Assembly (NCBI GenBank): GCA_945861435.1 | Contig: CAMAUX010000032.1 | Location: 1-58,812, forward strand | DNA length: 58,812 nucleotides | Reading direction: 5' to 3' | From: Chthoniobacter flavus | GTDB taxonomy: Bacteria; Verrucomicrobiota; Verrucomicrobiia; Chthoniobacterales; Chthoniobacteraceae | Shown: one piece after another, positions 16,227 through 24,486 of the stretch | Position numbering within the stretch: the first letter of the stretch is position 1 | How the letters are laid out: each line of letters opens with the position of its first letter | Position numbers and translations under genes: made by a program | The notes under the pieces: generated by a model | Seen by the model: the letters and a program-made list of their open reading frames with translations, nothing else | Databases searched by the model: none | What the model was told of the DNA's origin: nothing

Positions 16227-18283
16227 TGGGTGAGCCCTCCAATCATGCTGAGGATGCGGTCGGTAACGGTTTTCAGGTCGGCGTCTATCTCGCTCAGGGG
16301 GCGCGGCGGTTGAAACACATAAAAATGCCGGTTGAACGGGATCTCGTAACCGACCTTGCCCACCTGGTTGTCCTTGCCATCGCGGCAGTCCGAGTCGATC
16401 CACGCATCGGGCACATGCGGGGTCACCTCGCGCGCGAAGTAGGCGTCGATGGATTCCTTGAGCGGCACATTCTCGGTGTCGTTGAGGTCGGTGTCCGGCT
16501 CGGGACGGCCGCTGCTGTCGCGGCAGATCTCTGCGGAGTCATCGCGTTCGCCGATGCCGGCGAGGAGGGCTTTGAGCACGGGCGCCTTGAGCTTGAGACC
16601 GGCCTTCTTCAGGGCGGCCTCCAGCGCGGCGGTGAACCGCTCGCGGTTGTTGTAGGTCTGGCCGGTGAGGGCGTGCAGGGCGGCGCGGATTTCCTCCTGC
16701 TGGGCGCGGCCGTCCTGTTCCTCGCGCTTTTGTTCGGCGGGGTCTTTCTTCTTGCTGAGGGCGAGGTTTTTGAACCCGGACTGGGTGTCGAGCCGCGCGA
16801 GCGACTCGGCGTTGACCTCGAATCGCAGTTTGAGCGGACGCAGAACCTTGATCTCGCGGTAGCCGAAATCGGTGGTGTCGAACACCTTCACATGCGGGCC
16901 GGGCTTGCGTTCGCGGACCAGCTGGAGGATGGCCTGCCGGTGGGCGTCGGTGATTTCGCGGCGTTTGCTGCCGAGGCTCTTGGACATGCCGGACCAGAAC
17001 TCCTCGCCCGAGGCATCCACGAGGAGGACCTTGCCCTTGTGTGCGGCGGGCTTGCGGTTGCTCAGCAGCCAGATGTAGGTGCCGATGCCGGTGTTGTAGA
17101 AGATCTGCTGCGGCAGGGCGACGATGGCTTCCAGCCAGTCGTTCTCCAGAATCCAGCGGCGGATCTCCGATTCCCCCGAACCGGCCCCGCCCGTGAAGAG
17201 GGGCGAGCCGTTCATGATGATCCCGATGTAGCTCTGGGACTCCTTGGGATCGTTCATTCGGGCGATGAAATGCTGGAGAAAGAGCATCTGCCCATCCGAC
17301 TTGCGCGGGAGGCCGGCGCCGAAACGGCCGGCGGGACCGCGCGCAGCCTCGGCGCTGACGGCGTCGAAGTCCTTGCTCCACTCATAGCCGTAGGGCGGAT
17401 TGACGAACTGGAGGTCAAAGCGCATCTGTGCCAGCTGGTCGTCGGAGAGGGTGCTGCCGAGTTTGATGTTTTCGGCGTCCTTGCCTTCAGGCTCCAGGAT
17501 GAGCATGTCGGCGCGGGCGATGGCCCAGGTGAAGGGGTTCAGCTCCTGGCCGAAGAGGTGGACTCTGGCCTGGGGATTCACCCTGAGGATGTGTTCCTTG
17601 CTGATGGAGAGGATGCCTCCGGTGCCGCAGCAGCAGTCGTTGACGGTGCGGGCCACGCCTTCGCCGGTGCCCAGCTCGGTATCCAGCATGAGGACGAGGT
17701 CCACCATGAGCCGGATGGCGTCGCGCGGGGTGAAGTGTTCGCCGGGATTTTCGTTGAGGGCTTCGTTGAACTTGCGGAGGAGATGTTCGAAGACATAGCC
17801 CATCTCGTGGTTGGAGAGGGCGGAGGGGCGGAGGTCCACCTTGCTCTTCTCGTTGAACCGCTCCATGAGGAGGTAGAGCAGGTTGACCCGGTCCAGGTCG
17901 CGGATGGAGTCGTCGAAATTGAAGGCTGCGAAGATCTCGCGGACATTGGGGGAGAACCCCATCACATACTGGCGCAGGTTGAGGGCCAGATTGGCGTCGT
18001 CGTGGAGGAGGCTTTCGTAGGTGAACTTGGAGGTGTTGTAGAAAGCGTATCCTGCCGCGCGGCAGAGCTGGCCGTGGCGGTTTTCGAGGCCCTTTTCCTT
18101 GAGCGTGCGTTCGGTTTCGAGAACCTTCGCCTTGGTGTGCTCCAACGCGTAGTCGAGCCGGCGCAGCACGGTGAAGGGCAGTACGATTTTCTGGAACTCG
18201 CTCTTTTTGAACGCGCCGTTGAGCAGGTCGGCGATCGACCAGAGGAAGCTGACGACGGAGTTGAATTTGGAGGTGTCGGACAT
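16223..18283 (-). CDS. hsdM: Type I restriction enzyme, M (N6-adenine methyltransferase) subunit
   Basis: A 686-residue HsdM. The N-terminal helical domain (FLWSIADLLNGAFKKSEFQK, VLPFTVLRRLDYALE) contacts HsdS. The SAM-binding motif I is NDCCCGTGGIL (about residue 213); catalytic motif IV is the N6-adenine type, LQFVNPPYGYEW (about 293). ENPGEHFTPRDAIRLMVDLV is the usual segment before motif I. It methylates adenine in the target set by HsdS and protects host DNA. It is longer than the common 500-residue HsdM and carries a C-terminal extension with a Lys/Glu-rich helix (KKKDPAEQKREEQDGRAQQE). It is the first gene of the hsdM-abi-hsdS-hsdR run. Confidence 0.96.
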   Translation of the reverse strand: MSDTSKFNSVVSFLWSIADLLNGAFKKSEFQKIVLPFTVLRRLDYALEHTKAKVLETERTLKEKGLENRHGQLCRAAGYAFYNTSKFTYESLLHDDANLALNLRQYVMGFSPNVREIFAAFNFDDSIRDLDRVNLLYLLMERFNEKSKVDLRPSALSNHEMGYVFEHLLRKFNEALNENPGEHFTPRDAIRLMVDLVLMLDTELGTGEGVARTVNDCCCGTGGILSISKEHILRVNPQARVHLFGQELNPFTWAIARADMLILEPEGKDAENIKLGSTLSDDQLAQMRFDLQFVNPPYGYEWSKDFDAVSAEAARGPAGRFGAGLPRKSDGQMLFLQHFIARMNDPKESQSYIGIIMNGSPLFTGGAGSGESEIRRWILENDWLEAIVALPQQIFYNTGIGTYIWLLSNRKPAAHKGKVLLVDASGEEFWSGMSKSLGSKRREITDAHRQAILQLVRERKPGPHVKVFDTTDFGYREIKVLRPLKLRFEVNAESLARLDTQSGFKNLALSKKKDPAEQKREEQDGRAQQEEIRAALHALTGQTYNNRERFTAALEAALKKAGLKLKAPVLKALLAGIGERDDSAEICRDSSGRPEPDTDLNDTENVPLKESIDAYFAREVTPHVPDAWIDSDCRDGKDNQVGKVGYEIPFNRHFYVFQPPRPLSEIDADLKTVTDRILSMIGGLTQ

Positions 18284-18490
18284 GCGAGGGGTGGAAAAGG
18301 GGGCGGGAATCCGCGTGCCGCTAAGTTAACACAAGCGGGCACCTCCGCACGGGGTAACGGCCTGCGCTTTGCGCTGGGGCGGCGTCAGGTTGCCGGATGG
18401 TAGCGGATGGTGTGAATGCGTTTGGATCCGGCGGGGGCGCAAACCGCAGGTGTGGTGCGTGCGCGTCCGGTTGGAAAGCCGGGGCGGCGT

Positions 18491-19543
18491 TCATATGCCG
18501 GGTTCCTCGTGGACGAGCATCCAGACGCGTTTGAGGGGCAGCTCTGCTTGGATTTCAGCGGGCAGGCGTTCGTAGTTGCGGTAGATTGCCTCCACCAGAT
18601 CGCGGCTCTCCCAGAGGCGGACGGTAAAATGCCCCTGGCGGGATTCCGCGACGACGGTCTTTTTGAAACCGCCCCAGGCGACCAGCAGTCCCTGTTTGGC
18701 ATTAAAACTCTGCATCGAGCCGAGCAGGGTGCGGTACACCTGCACATCGACGGGGCCGGATTCCGACTTCACCTGCACGCACAACCGCGGTTCATCGAGG
18801 CCGAGCGAGCCGCGCCCCGCGAGGATGTCCACCCCGCCGTCGGCGCCGGGAGGGGAGAGTTTGGTCACCCAGCCGTCGGCGGTGAGAACGGCATCCACCA
18901 GACGGGACAGGCCGTGGCCGTTGAAGCGGGACTGAATATGGGCGACGATCTGGTCATGGGCCGCCTGCGCCAGGTCGATGGGGGTTTCTTCAGCATCCTC
19001 CGCAGCGGGCTGTTCCTTGTTGGAAGAGGCTCCCGGGACAGGAACGAAGCCGGGGTCTGGCTTGCCCTCCAGAACGGCGAGGACGCGTTTTTCAGCATGG
19101 TTGCGCGTGATGCTGCACACGGTCAGGAAGGCGCCGAAGGAGTACAACAGGTCCTGCGAGAAGATCGAGCGTGGCACATCGGGACGCCCCCATTCGACGG
19201 GGCGCGTGTGCCGGTCTTGACCGTTGACCTTGGCATAGCGGTAAGGGCCGGTCACGCGTCCGAGGGCTACCTGTGAAGTGAGTTTGCGGGGGAGCACAAC
19301 GATGTCGCCCTGCTGCATCCCAAAGGCAAAAGTCCAGAGCTGCCGCGCGTGGTTGAGGCGCGCCCGGGGTTTCAAATCCAGCGGAACAGCCTTGGCCAGA
19401 TCGTGGACATCCTCAAAGCGTCTGGCATCCGCCAGCGAGGGAATCTCACGGAACCCGATGACCGCCATGTTGTGGTCGAGAGCGAAAGGCTCGTCCTCAC
19501 CATTGCCGCACGCGCGGGCGATTAAAACCTTGGGCCGGCTCAT
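18491..19543 (-). CDS. Mrr-like restriction endonuclease with PUA-like N-terminal domain
   Basis: A 350-residue protein. The C-terminal half is a Mrr_cat/PD-(D/E)XK nuclease: GLSRLVDAVLTADGWVTKLS, the acidic site in GADGGVDILAG (about 232), and the Q-x-K site in RLCVQVKSESGPVDV (about 256), then LLVAWGGFKKT. The N-terminal half, with GDIVVLPRKLTSQVALGRV and TGPYRY, looks like a PUA/EVE-like sensor domain. This layout is that of Type IV enzymes that cut modified foreign DNA. It lies 207 nt upstream of hsdM on the same strand and may share its transcript. It could give the element an attack on modified phage DNA next to the Type I attack on unmodified DNA. Confidence 0.82.
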   Translation of the reverse strand: MSRPKVLIARACGNGEDEPFALDHNMAVIGFREIPSLADARRFEDVHDLAKAVPLDLKPRARLNHARQLWTFAFGMQQGDIVVLPRKLTSQVALGRVTGPYRYAKVNGQDRHTRPVEWGRPDVPRSIFSQDLLYSFGAFLTVCSITRNHAEKRVLAVLEGKPDPGFVPVPGASSNKEQPAAEDAEETPIDLAQAAHDQIVAHIQSRFNGHGLSRLVDAVLTADGWVTKLSPPGADGGVDILAGRGSLGLDEPRLCVQVKSESGPVDVQVYRTLLGSMQSFNAKQGLLVAWGGFKKTVVAESRQGHFTVRLWESRDLVEAIYRNYERLPAEIQAELPLKRVWMLVHEEPGI

Positions 19544-20307
19544 TGGGTGCCTAAGGATTGGATGTCAGCACACTGAACCGCCGGGATTTCATGCGCTGGC
19601 GCACGCGTTCCACATGAGCGCGCCGGAGCGAGATCTGGTTTGGAGCAGAGGGCGGTTTTCTGAAGGGGCATACTGGGTGGCTGTGGGGGGTGCGTGGAGG
19701 GCTCCGGCGAAACCTTATCGACCATGAGGATTATGCCTACGATTGCAGGCGCTTCAAGTGCGGGCGAGATTCGAGGACGCCGCACTGGCCTGAAGGCACC
19801 CGCCCGGATGGAGGGGCGCTTGGCAGGATGAGCGTAGAGGCATACGGAAGGAAGGTGTGGAGGATTGTTCCAGTGGTGTGTCTCTCGGGTACCGTTGGAC
19901 GGCTTGGGTGTAGCCCTTCCACGCCGGTGATACTCCCCGAGTGGTGGCATGGATTTGGGCGCGGGAAATTAGGTTGCCAGCCGGTAACTTCGTGCGAGTT
20001 TTGGGGTCAACTTCTCGCAATTGCGATGGGGTGATCCGGAAGGGTTCCCCCGCTTTTCTCTTCGGCAGCCCGCAAAACAGGTTTTGCTCTTCTGTTTTTG
20101 GAGTTTCAAAGCCGGCCATCCATGTAACGGCAGCAATGAAAGCCCCGGGCACTTTTCTTTCCAAGGCGGCTGACACTCCTGAGCGGCACCCGATCTCGGA
20201 TAACTCGTTGACCTCAGGTTTGCTTGGGCAGACAGCCCCCGTGGGAAATGCGAGGTCTTTTCAAACTCCGCCTCGCTTCCTGGCTAAAGTAGTGGAGAAA
20301 TAGGGGT
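19544..20307. other. No gene recognised
   Basis: 764 nt between the Mrr-like gene start and the small DUF5681-like gene. Several short frames exist (for example 19754-20176 on the minus strand), but none shows domain patterns or a good start site. The promoter for the minus-strand defence genes should lie in its left part. Confidence 0.5.
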
Positions 20308-20646
20308 ATGACATCCGATGTCCAATGCCTACCTGACTTCGCCGCAGCTGCAATCGCGCCGTCCGGTCCGCTCGCTGCGCCCACTCCTTCCGGCCCAGCA
20401 ATCCCGCCCAGGCCTCCCAAGGGAACGCGCTGGGGCGGACGGGCGAAAGGCACACCGAACAAGGTGAACCAGTCGATCCGGGAGGCGATCCAGATGGCGT
20501 TCGAGCAGGTGGGGGGAGTGGATTACCTGGTGCGGTTGGCGCAGGAGGATCCGAAGACGTTCGTGCCGCTGCTCATCAAGACGATGCCTCCGGAGCCGAA
20601 GTTGCCGCAGGAGGGCGGCCTGAACATCGTGATCGACCTGACATAG
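20308..20646 (+). CDS. Small phage-type protein, DUF5681-like
   Basis: A 112-residue protein, the last gene before the right attachment repeat. It has a Pro/Ala-rich N-terminus and the motif WGGRAKGTPNKVNQSIREAI, then YLVRLAQEDPKTFVPLLIKT. The 'G-x-x-K-G-T-P-N-K' pattern followed by a helix with 'FVPLLxK' is typical of DUF5681-type and terminase-small-subunit-like phage proteins that may bind DNA near packaging genes. No large terminase follows. A phage or satellite origin of this end is plausible but not shown. AGGGG just upstream of the ATG can act as ribosome binding site. Confidence 0.6.
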   Translation: MTSDVQCLPDFAAAAIAPSGPLAAPTPSGPAIPPRPPKGTRWGGRAKGTPNKVNQSIREAIQMAFEQVGGVDYLVRLAQEDPKTFVPLLIKTMPPEPKLPQEGGLNIVIDLT

Positions 20647-20756
20647 GCTCTCCTGCGTGTTGGAGAGCGCCAGTTATCCGGAGGAAAAGTGGCACTCAGC
20701 GGAGGTGGTAACCCTCGGGAAACACGCTGGAACAGTGTGAGATTACAGGGGACATT

Positions 20757-20775
20757 GTCACGATTTGTGTCACGT
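20757..20775. promoter_or_regulatory. Candidate integrase arm-type site, right end
   Basis: GTCACGatttgtGTCACGT, nearly identical to the site at 4465-4486 and in the same orientation, 52 nt inside the right attachment repeat. Nearby 'aacagtgt' also recurs at both ends (4421 and 20731). See the left-end entry for the interpretation. Confidence 0.45.
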
Positions 20776-20826
20776 TTACCCTGTTTTGGGGTCCCCTAAT
20801 CTGCGTAACTCTCTGTCAGAGAGGAA

Positions 20827-20858
20827 AGTGGAGCGGGTGAAGGGAATCGAACCCTCGT
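20827..20858. repeat. Right attachment repeat within tRNA-Gly
   Basis: Identical to 4359-4390. It makes up the 3' third of the intact tRNA-Gly gene, so integration rebuilt a functional tRNA at this end and left the old 3' end on the far side of the element. Confidence 0.9.
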
Positions 20859-20902
20859 ATGCAGCTTGGGAAGCTGCCGTTCTACCATTGAACTACACCC
20901 GC
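20829..20902 (-). tRNA. trnG: tRNA-Gly (anticodon CCC), target of the integrative element
   Basis: A 74-nt tRNA with encoded CCA. Acceptor stem GCGGGTG/CACCCGC, short D-loop (TAGTTCAATGGTAGAA), anticodon stem GCAGC/GCTGC around the loop TTCCCAA (anticodon CCC), and T-arm GAGGGTTCGATTCCCTT. Its 5' end is only 29 nt from the stop of the pseudopilin gene on the same strand. Its original terminator is now at 4328-4352, on the far side of the element; between 20757 and 20826 only small hairpins (CTCTCTGACAGAGAG, GGGGACCCC) could end transcription. Confidence 0.95.
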
Positions 20903-20931
20903 AGAGGGGACGGTCCGTGGGTTGGGACGCG

Positions 20932-21642
20932 TTATTGCCACGAAATAACGTCGTCGGAGACGCCCTGTCGAGGCTTATAAACGCCCTTGCCATTTTTGGC
21001 GTCGCCGAGGACGCCGTCCTTGCCCGCAGAGAAGACGCCGACGCCGGTTTTTGGGCGGTCATCGGGGGAACTGAAGTCGGAGTAGGCCTGGCCCATGTCG
21101 AGTTCGTTGTCGCCGTTGGAGTCGAGCATGATGAAGTACTGGGTGCCCCAGGGATCGTAGAGGGAGCCCATGGAGCCTGTGCCGCCGGATTTGTCGTTGA
21201 AGCCGCTCTTTGGGGCTGCGGGATCGGAGGCGGCTTTGCGTTCGAAGAAACCGATTTTTTTGGGGTTGAGCTTGTGGTCTGAATTGGCGCCTTTGCCGAT
21301 GGCGCGCAGGGTGTAGAAGAGAGCGTTGTTGTCGGCTTTCGGGGATGCGCCGGCTTTGCGGTCGCCGACGAGGACGTCGCTCCCGCCGCTGTTGGAGGAA
21401 TCGATGGCGGGATATTTGCCGTATTCGGTGTTGTAGTGTTTGACGGCGGTGACGATTTGGAGGGCGTCGTTTTTGGCCTCTGTCTTACGGGCGGCATTTT
21501 TCCCCTTATCCAAGACTGGGAAGAGGAGGCCCATGAGGATGACCATGATGAGCATGACGACGAGGAGTTCGACGAGGGTGAAGGCGGCCGCCGAACGCTG
21601 ACGCATTGGGGAGAGTGGGTGGAAAGATTTCTCGTGGTGCAT
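20932..21642 (-). CDS. Type II secretion / type IV pilin-like pseudopilin
   Basis: A 236-residue prepilin-like protein. The N-terminal class III signal AAAFTLVELLVVMLIMVILM has Phe+1 and Glu+5; position -1 is Ala rather than the more common Gly. After the hydrophobic helix come a Gly/Asp-rich globular part (LYDPWGTQYFIMLDSNGDNELDMG) and a C-terminal GKDGVLGDAKNG of the kind found in GspG-like major pseudopilins, where it binds calcium. PVC bacteria encode many solitary proteins of this type. It is on the inner membrane, processed by prepilin peptidase. An in-frame ATG at 21606 (MRQRSAAAF) is an alternative start. Confidence 0.87.
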   Translation of the reverse strand: MHHEKSFHPLSPMRQRSAAAFTLVELLVVMLIMVILMGLLFPVLDKGKNAARKTEAKNDALQIVTAVKHYNTEYGKYPAIDSSNSGGSDVLVGDRKAGASPKADNNALFYTLRAIGKGANSDHKLNPKKIGFFERKAASDPAAPKSGFNDKSGGTGSMGSLYDPWGTQYFIMLDSNGDNELDMGQAYSDFSSPDDRPKTGVGVFSAGKDGVLGDAKNGKGVYKPRQGVSDDVISWQ

Positions 21643-21842
21643 GGGGGTGAGGGGTGTGCTGGGAATGAGAGGGGGGATGGTGTGCTCGAAGCTAATGGAG
21701 CGGGACTGCTTGACAACCGAATTTCAGGGGTGGGTTCGGGGTGATGCGAAGGGGAGGGGGGTGTGCGAGTGATGCGGGAGGATGGGCGGGCGCGGCCGCT
21801 TTTTGAGTGGAAGTTTGGTCTTTCCAGATTGCGATGGGCGAA

Positions 21843-21848
21843 TATAAT
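21843..21848 (+). promoter_or_regulatory. Probable -10 element for the small basic protein gene
   Basis: A perfect TATAAT, about 93 nt before the ATG of the small basic protein gene. I see no convincing -35 hexamer at 17 nt. The leader that follows has a CCGGC/GCCGG hairpin (21850-21869). Confidence 0.45.
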
Positions 21849-21941
21849 TCCGGCCCTTTTCCTGCCGGGGAGTTGTTCGGTGGGGATTGATTAAACCCAT
21901 CCCAAACTGGATTTCAACCGGCGCAAAACTGGATACTGATT

Positions 21942-22097
21942 ATGTCGCAACATCCCAGCCTCAAAGGCACCACCACCATCACGGCCAAGCGTAACGTGCT
22001 CAAGCGTTTTGAGCGCGTGGAACTGCTCAAGAAGCGCGGTCAGTTCAAGGACGGGGACAATGTTCTCGGCCTTCGCAAGACCAAGCCGGACGCGTAG
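21942..22097 (+). CDS. PVC small basic protein (TIGR04137 type)
   Basis: A 51-residue, very basic peptide: MSQHPSLKGTTTITAKRNVL followed by KRFERVELLKKRGQFKDGDN and VLGLRKTKPDA. It matches closely the short 'small basic protein' family found only in Planctomycetes, Verrucomicrobia and Chlamydiae. The family function is not settled; size, charge and conservation suggest a ribosome or nucleic-acid partner. The gene is single, with a TATAAT upstream. It is the strongest taxonomic marker in the window. Confidence 0.9.
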   Translation: MSQHPSLKGTTTITAKRNVLKRFERVELLKKRGQFKDGDNVLGLRKTKPDA

Positions 22098-22175
22098 GCG
22101 GTTCGGGCCCCTTTCGGTAGGGGAGAATGGCGGGTGAGAAGACCGGCTAGGGTGCGCACGCATCCGGCTTGGTTG

Positions 22176-22250
22176 GACGACATGGACGACATGGACGACA
22201 TGGACGACATGGACGACATGGACGACATGGACGACATGGACGACATGGAC
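22176..22250. repeat. 9-nt tandem array, unit GACGACATG x 8
   Basis: Eight perfect copies of GACGACATG and a partial ninth, 79 nt after the small basic protein gene. Both strands stay open through the array (Asp-Asp-Met or Ser-Ser-Met repeats), but no credible gene includes it. Perfect identity implies recent slippage. Confidence 0.95.
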
Positions 22251-22994
22251 GCGGTTTTGTTCATCAGCGCTTTTCGCGCGTTGTCGTGGACGGGTGTGGC
22301 GGTGGTGAGTGAGTAAGGTCTAACGGCTGGTGGGTTTGCGCTGGGTTGGACGCTCGGTTCGGCGGTGGTGCGTTGATGGTGGGTGGCTGATTCCCGTTTT
22401 GGCAGACGTGCGCTGAATCTCTACGGAGGGTTTGAGCTGGAGGATGGGGGCCAGGGCTTCAGCCAGTTTTTGATGTGACCGGGATGTGGCGATCGGTGAG
22501 GGAGCGGGGGTTTTTCGGGAGGAGATTGGGAGGAGTTTGAGGAAGCCATTGCGCGCGCTCGGGTGGGCCGGTGAAACTTTGGGTGGCACCGCGGATCGGA
22601 ATGTGTGTGGGACCGCACCGTCTTGCTCACATGGGACGATGCCGTCAAAAGACACCGCCGTTTTCCTGAGGGAGCGGAGGAGCACGGTCATGCTGAGCAG
22701 GGGGATCACCGTGGGCGGGTTCGCCTTCCCCATCTGATCGGTGGCTGCGTGGCGGGGGACGTGGAGGCGGTGAGGGATTGAGCCATTGGGATTGGAAGTT
22801 GGTGGAGGATGCGAGAGGTCGTGGAGGGCGTGGGTTTGGTTGGGGGTTGCATGGCGCAATAAAGATGGGTGTCTGTGGAGTGGTTGTGCGCGGGTTGGTA
22901 GCGCGTGGAGTGAGCGGGATTTTGGTGCGTGTGTGCGCGAGGGGAGACTTTTTCTCGACGCTCGGGGCGTGCGCACGCAGAAGAGGGGAATCGC
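22251..22994. other. No gene recognised upstream of mgtE
   Basis: About 740 nt. Long minus-strand frames are His/Arg/Pro-rich shadows of biased composition. The mgtE promoter and leader must lie here; I could not make out a Mg-sensing riboswitch by eye. Confidence 0.5.
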
Positions 22995-24374
22995 ATGATC
23001 GGGAACATCATCGGTCCGGAAATCAGGGAGCTCATCGAGGCGCGCAATTTTGCGGCGCTGCGCGGGGTGCTTGAGGATTTTTCGCCTGCGGATGTGGCGG
23101 AGTTGATCACGGACGTGGCCGAGGACGAGCAGGCGATCGTGTTTCGGCTGCTGCCGCATCAGCAGGCTACGGAGGTGATGGAGTATCTGGAGCCCGATGC
23201 GCAGCAGACGGTGCTGAGGGCGATGGGGCGGGAGGAGGCGGCGCGGATTCTGAACGAGATGTCTGCGGACGATCGGACGGCGCTGTTGGAGGAGCTTCCT
23301 GGGGCGGCGGTGGCGCAGATGCTGACGCTGCTTTCACCGCAGGAGCGTGCGATTGCGCAGAGTCTGCTCAATTATCCGGAGGGGAGCGTGGGGCGGCTGA
23401 TGACGCCGGATTTTGTGAGTGTGCGGGCGCATTGGAATGTGCAGCAGGTGCTTGATCACATCCGGGAGCATGGGAGGGATTCGGAGACGCTCAACGTGAT
23501 TTACGTGACGGACGAGCGTGGGCGTCTGATTGATGACCTGAGGATCCGTGAGATTTTGCTGAGGCCTGTGAGCACGCCGGTGCGTGAGATTCACGACAGT
23601 TCGGCGCTGTCGCTGCGGGCGAGTGATGAAGCGGAGGTGGCGCTGGAGTTGTTTAAGAAGTACGACCGCAACACGCTGCCGGTGGTGGATTTTGAGGAGA
23701 AGCTGCTCGGGATCGTGACGGTGGACGACATGCTCGACGTGCAGGAGGAGGAGGCGACGGAGGACATTCAGAAGATGGGAGCGGTGGAGGCGCTGGACGA
23801 GCCCTACCTTGCGGCGACGTTGGGGGAGATGGTGAAGAAGCGGGCGACGTGGCTGGTGGTGCTTTTTGTGGGGGAACTGTTCACGGCGACGGCGATGCGG
23901 CACTACCAGAGTGAGATTGACCGTGCGACGATCCTCGCGGTTTTTCTGCCGCTGATCATTTCCAGCGGTGGCAATTCGGGATCTCAGGCGTCGACGTTGA
24001 TCATCCGTGCGCTTGCGGTGGGAGAGCTGGCGCTGAGCGACTGGTGGACGGTGGTGCGCAAGGAGTTCTTTTCCGGGGTGTTGCTGGGGGGGATTCTTGG
24101 GGTGATTGGATTTCTGCGGATTGAGTTGTGGGCGATGTTTATGCCGGACTATGGGGAGCATCACCTGCGTCTTGCTCTGACGGTGGCGCTTTCTCTTGTG
24201 GGGGTGGTGTTGTGGGGGACGATGAGCGGATCGATGCTGCCGCTGATCCTGCGGCGTGTGGGGCTGGATCCGGCGAGTTCGTCGGCGCCGTTTGTTGCGA
24301 CGCTGGTGGATGTCACTGGCTTGGTCATTTACTTCAACATGGCGACGGTTCTGCTGCGGGGCACGATGCTCTGA
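22995..24374 (+). CDS. mgtE: Magnesium transporter MgtE
   Basis: A 459-residue Mg2+ channel/transporter. Residues 1-135 form the MgtE N domain (FSPADVAELITDVAEDEQA, LEELPGAAVAQMLTLLSPQE). Next are two CBS domains (YPEGSVGRLMTPDFVSVRAH ... YDRNTLPVVDFEEKLLGIVT, VDDMLDVQEEEATED), then about five membrane helices with the conserved pore region LPLIISSGGNSGSQASTLII and the end motif VDVTGLVIYFNMATVLL. The CBS and N domains close the channel when internal Mg2+ is high. Start ATG 22995 follows AGAGGGG at good spacing; the longer upstream frame is not conserved. Length is normal for the family. Confidence 0.96.
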   Translation: MIGNIIGPEIRELIEARNFAALRGVLEDFSPADVAELITDVAEDEQAIVFRLLPHQQATEVMEYLEPDAQQTVLRAMGREEAARILNEMSADDRTALLEELPGAAVAQMLTLLSPQERAIAQSLLNYPEGSVGRLMTPDFVSVRAHWNVQQVLDHIREHGRDSETLNVIYVTDERGRLIDDLRIREILLRPVSTPVREIHDSSALSLRASDEAEVALELFKKYDRNTLPVVDFEEKLLGIVTVDDMLDVQEEEATEDIQKMGAVEALDEPYLAATLGEMVKKRATWLVVLFVGELFTATAMRHYQSEIDRATILAVFLPLIISSGGNSGSQASTLIIRALAVGELALSDWWTVVRKEFFSGVLLGGILGVIGFLRIELWAMFMPDYGEHHLRLALTVALSLVGVVLWGTMSGSMLPLILRRVGLDPASSSAPFVATLVDVTGLVIYFNMATVLLRGTML

Positions 24375-24486
24375 GGAGTGCTCTGAGGGGGTGGGGTGGT
24401 GATCGGGGTGGAGGTGGGTGCGGGGGTCATCTTTTCGAATCCGTGGGGTTGAGCGGGTGCTGTTTTGTGTGCGAGGGTGTGCAGTT

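Larger units (their letters stand above)
4359..20858. mobile_element. 16.5-kb tRNA-Gly integrative element with replication and defence genes
   Basis: The element is bounded by 32-nt identical direct repeats that duplicate the tRNA-Gly 3' end (4359-4390 and 20827-20858). The intact tRNA is at the right end and a tyrosine integrase lies just inside the left end. Cargo on the plus strand: an unknown protein, HTH protein, primase, helicase and iterons. Cargo on the minus strand: Mrr-like nuclease, Type I restriction-modification with an Abi protein, and an EVE-GP88 protein. No conjugation relaxase, coupling protein or virion gene was recognised, apart from a small phage-type DUF5681-like protein. 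It is therefore more like a satellite or mobilisable island than a self-transmissible ICE or complete prophage. Confidence 0.85.

Noticed and set aside
16226-18403. 725-codon open frame opposite hsdM
   Set aside because: Antisense shadow of a high-GC gene; hsdM itself has clear motifs and codon use.
19754-20176. 140-codon minus-strand frame near the right end of the element
   Set aside because: No domain, no good ribosome binding site and unlike neighbouring codon use.
22040-22264. Frame encoding Ser-Ser-Met repeats (or Asp-Asp-Met on the other strand)
   Set aside because: Open only because the 9-nt array is in phase; overlaps the small basic protein region and lacks a start context.
22251-22994. 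Possible Mg2+ riboswitch upstream of mgtE
   Set aside because: The gap is long enough, but I could not identify a conserved M-box or ykoK-type core by eye.
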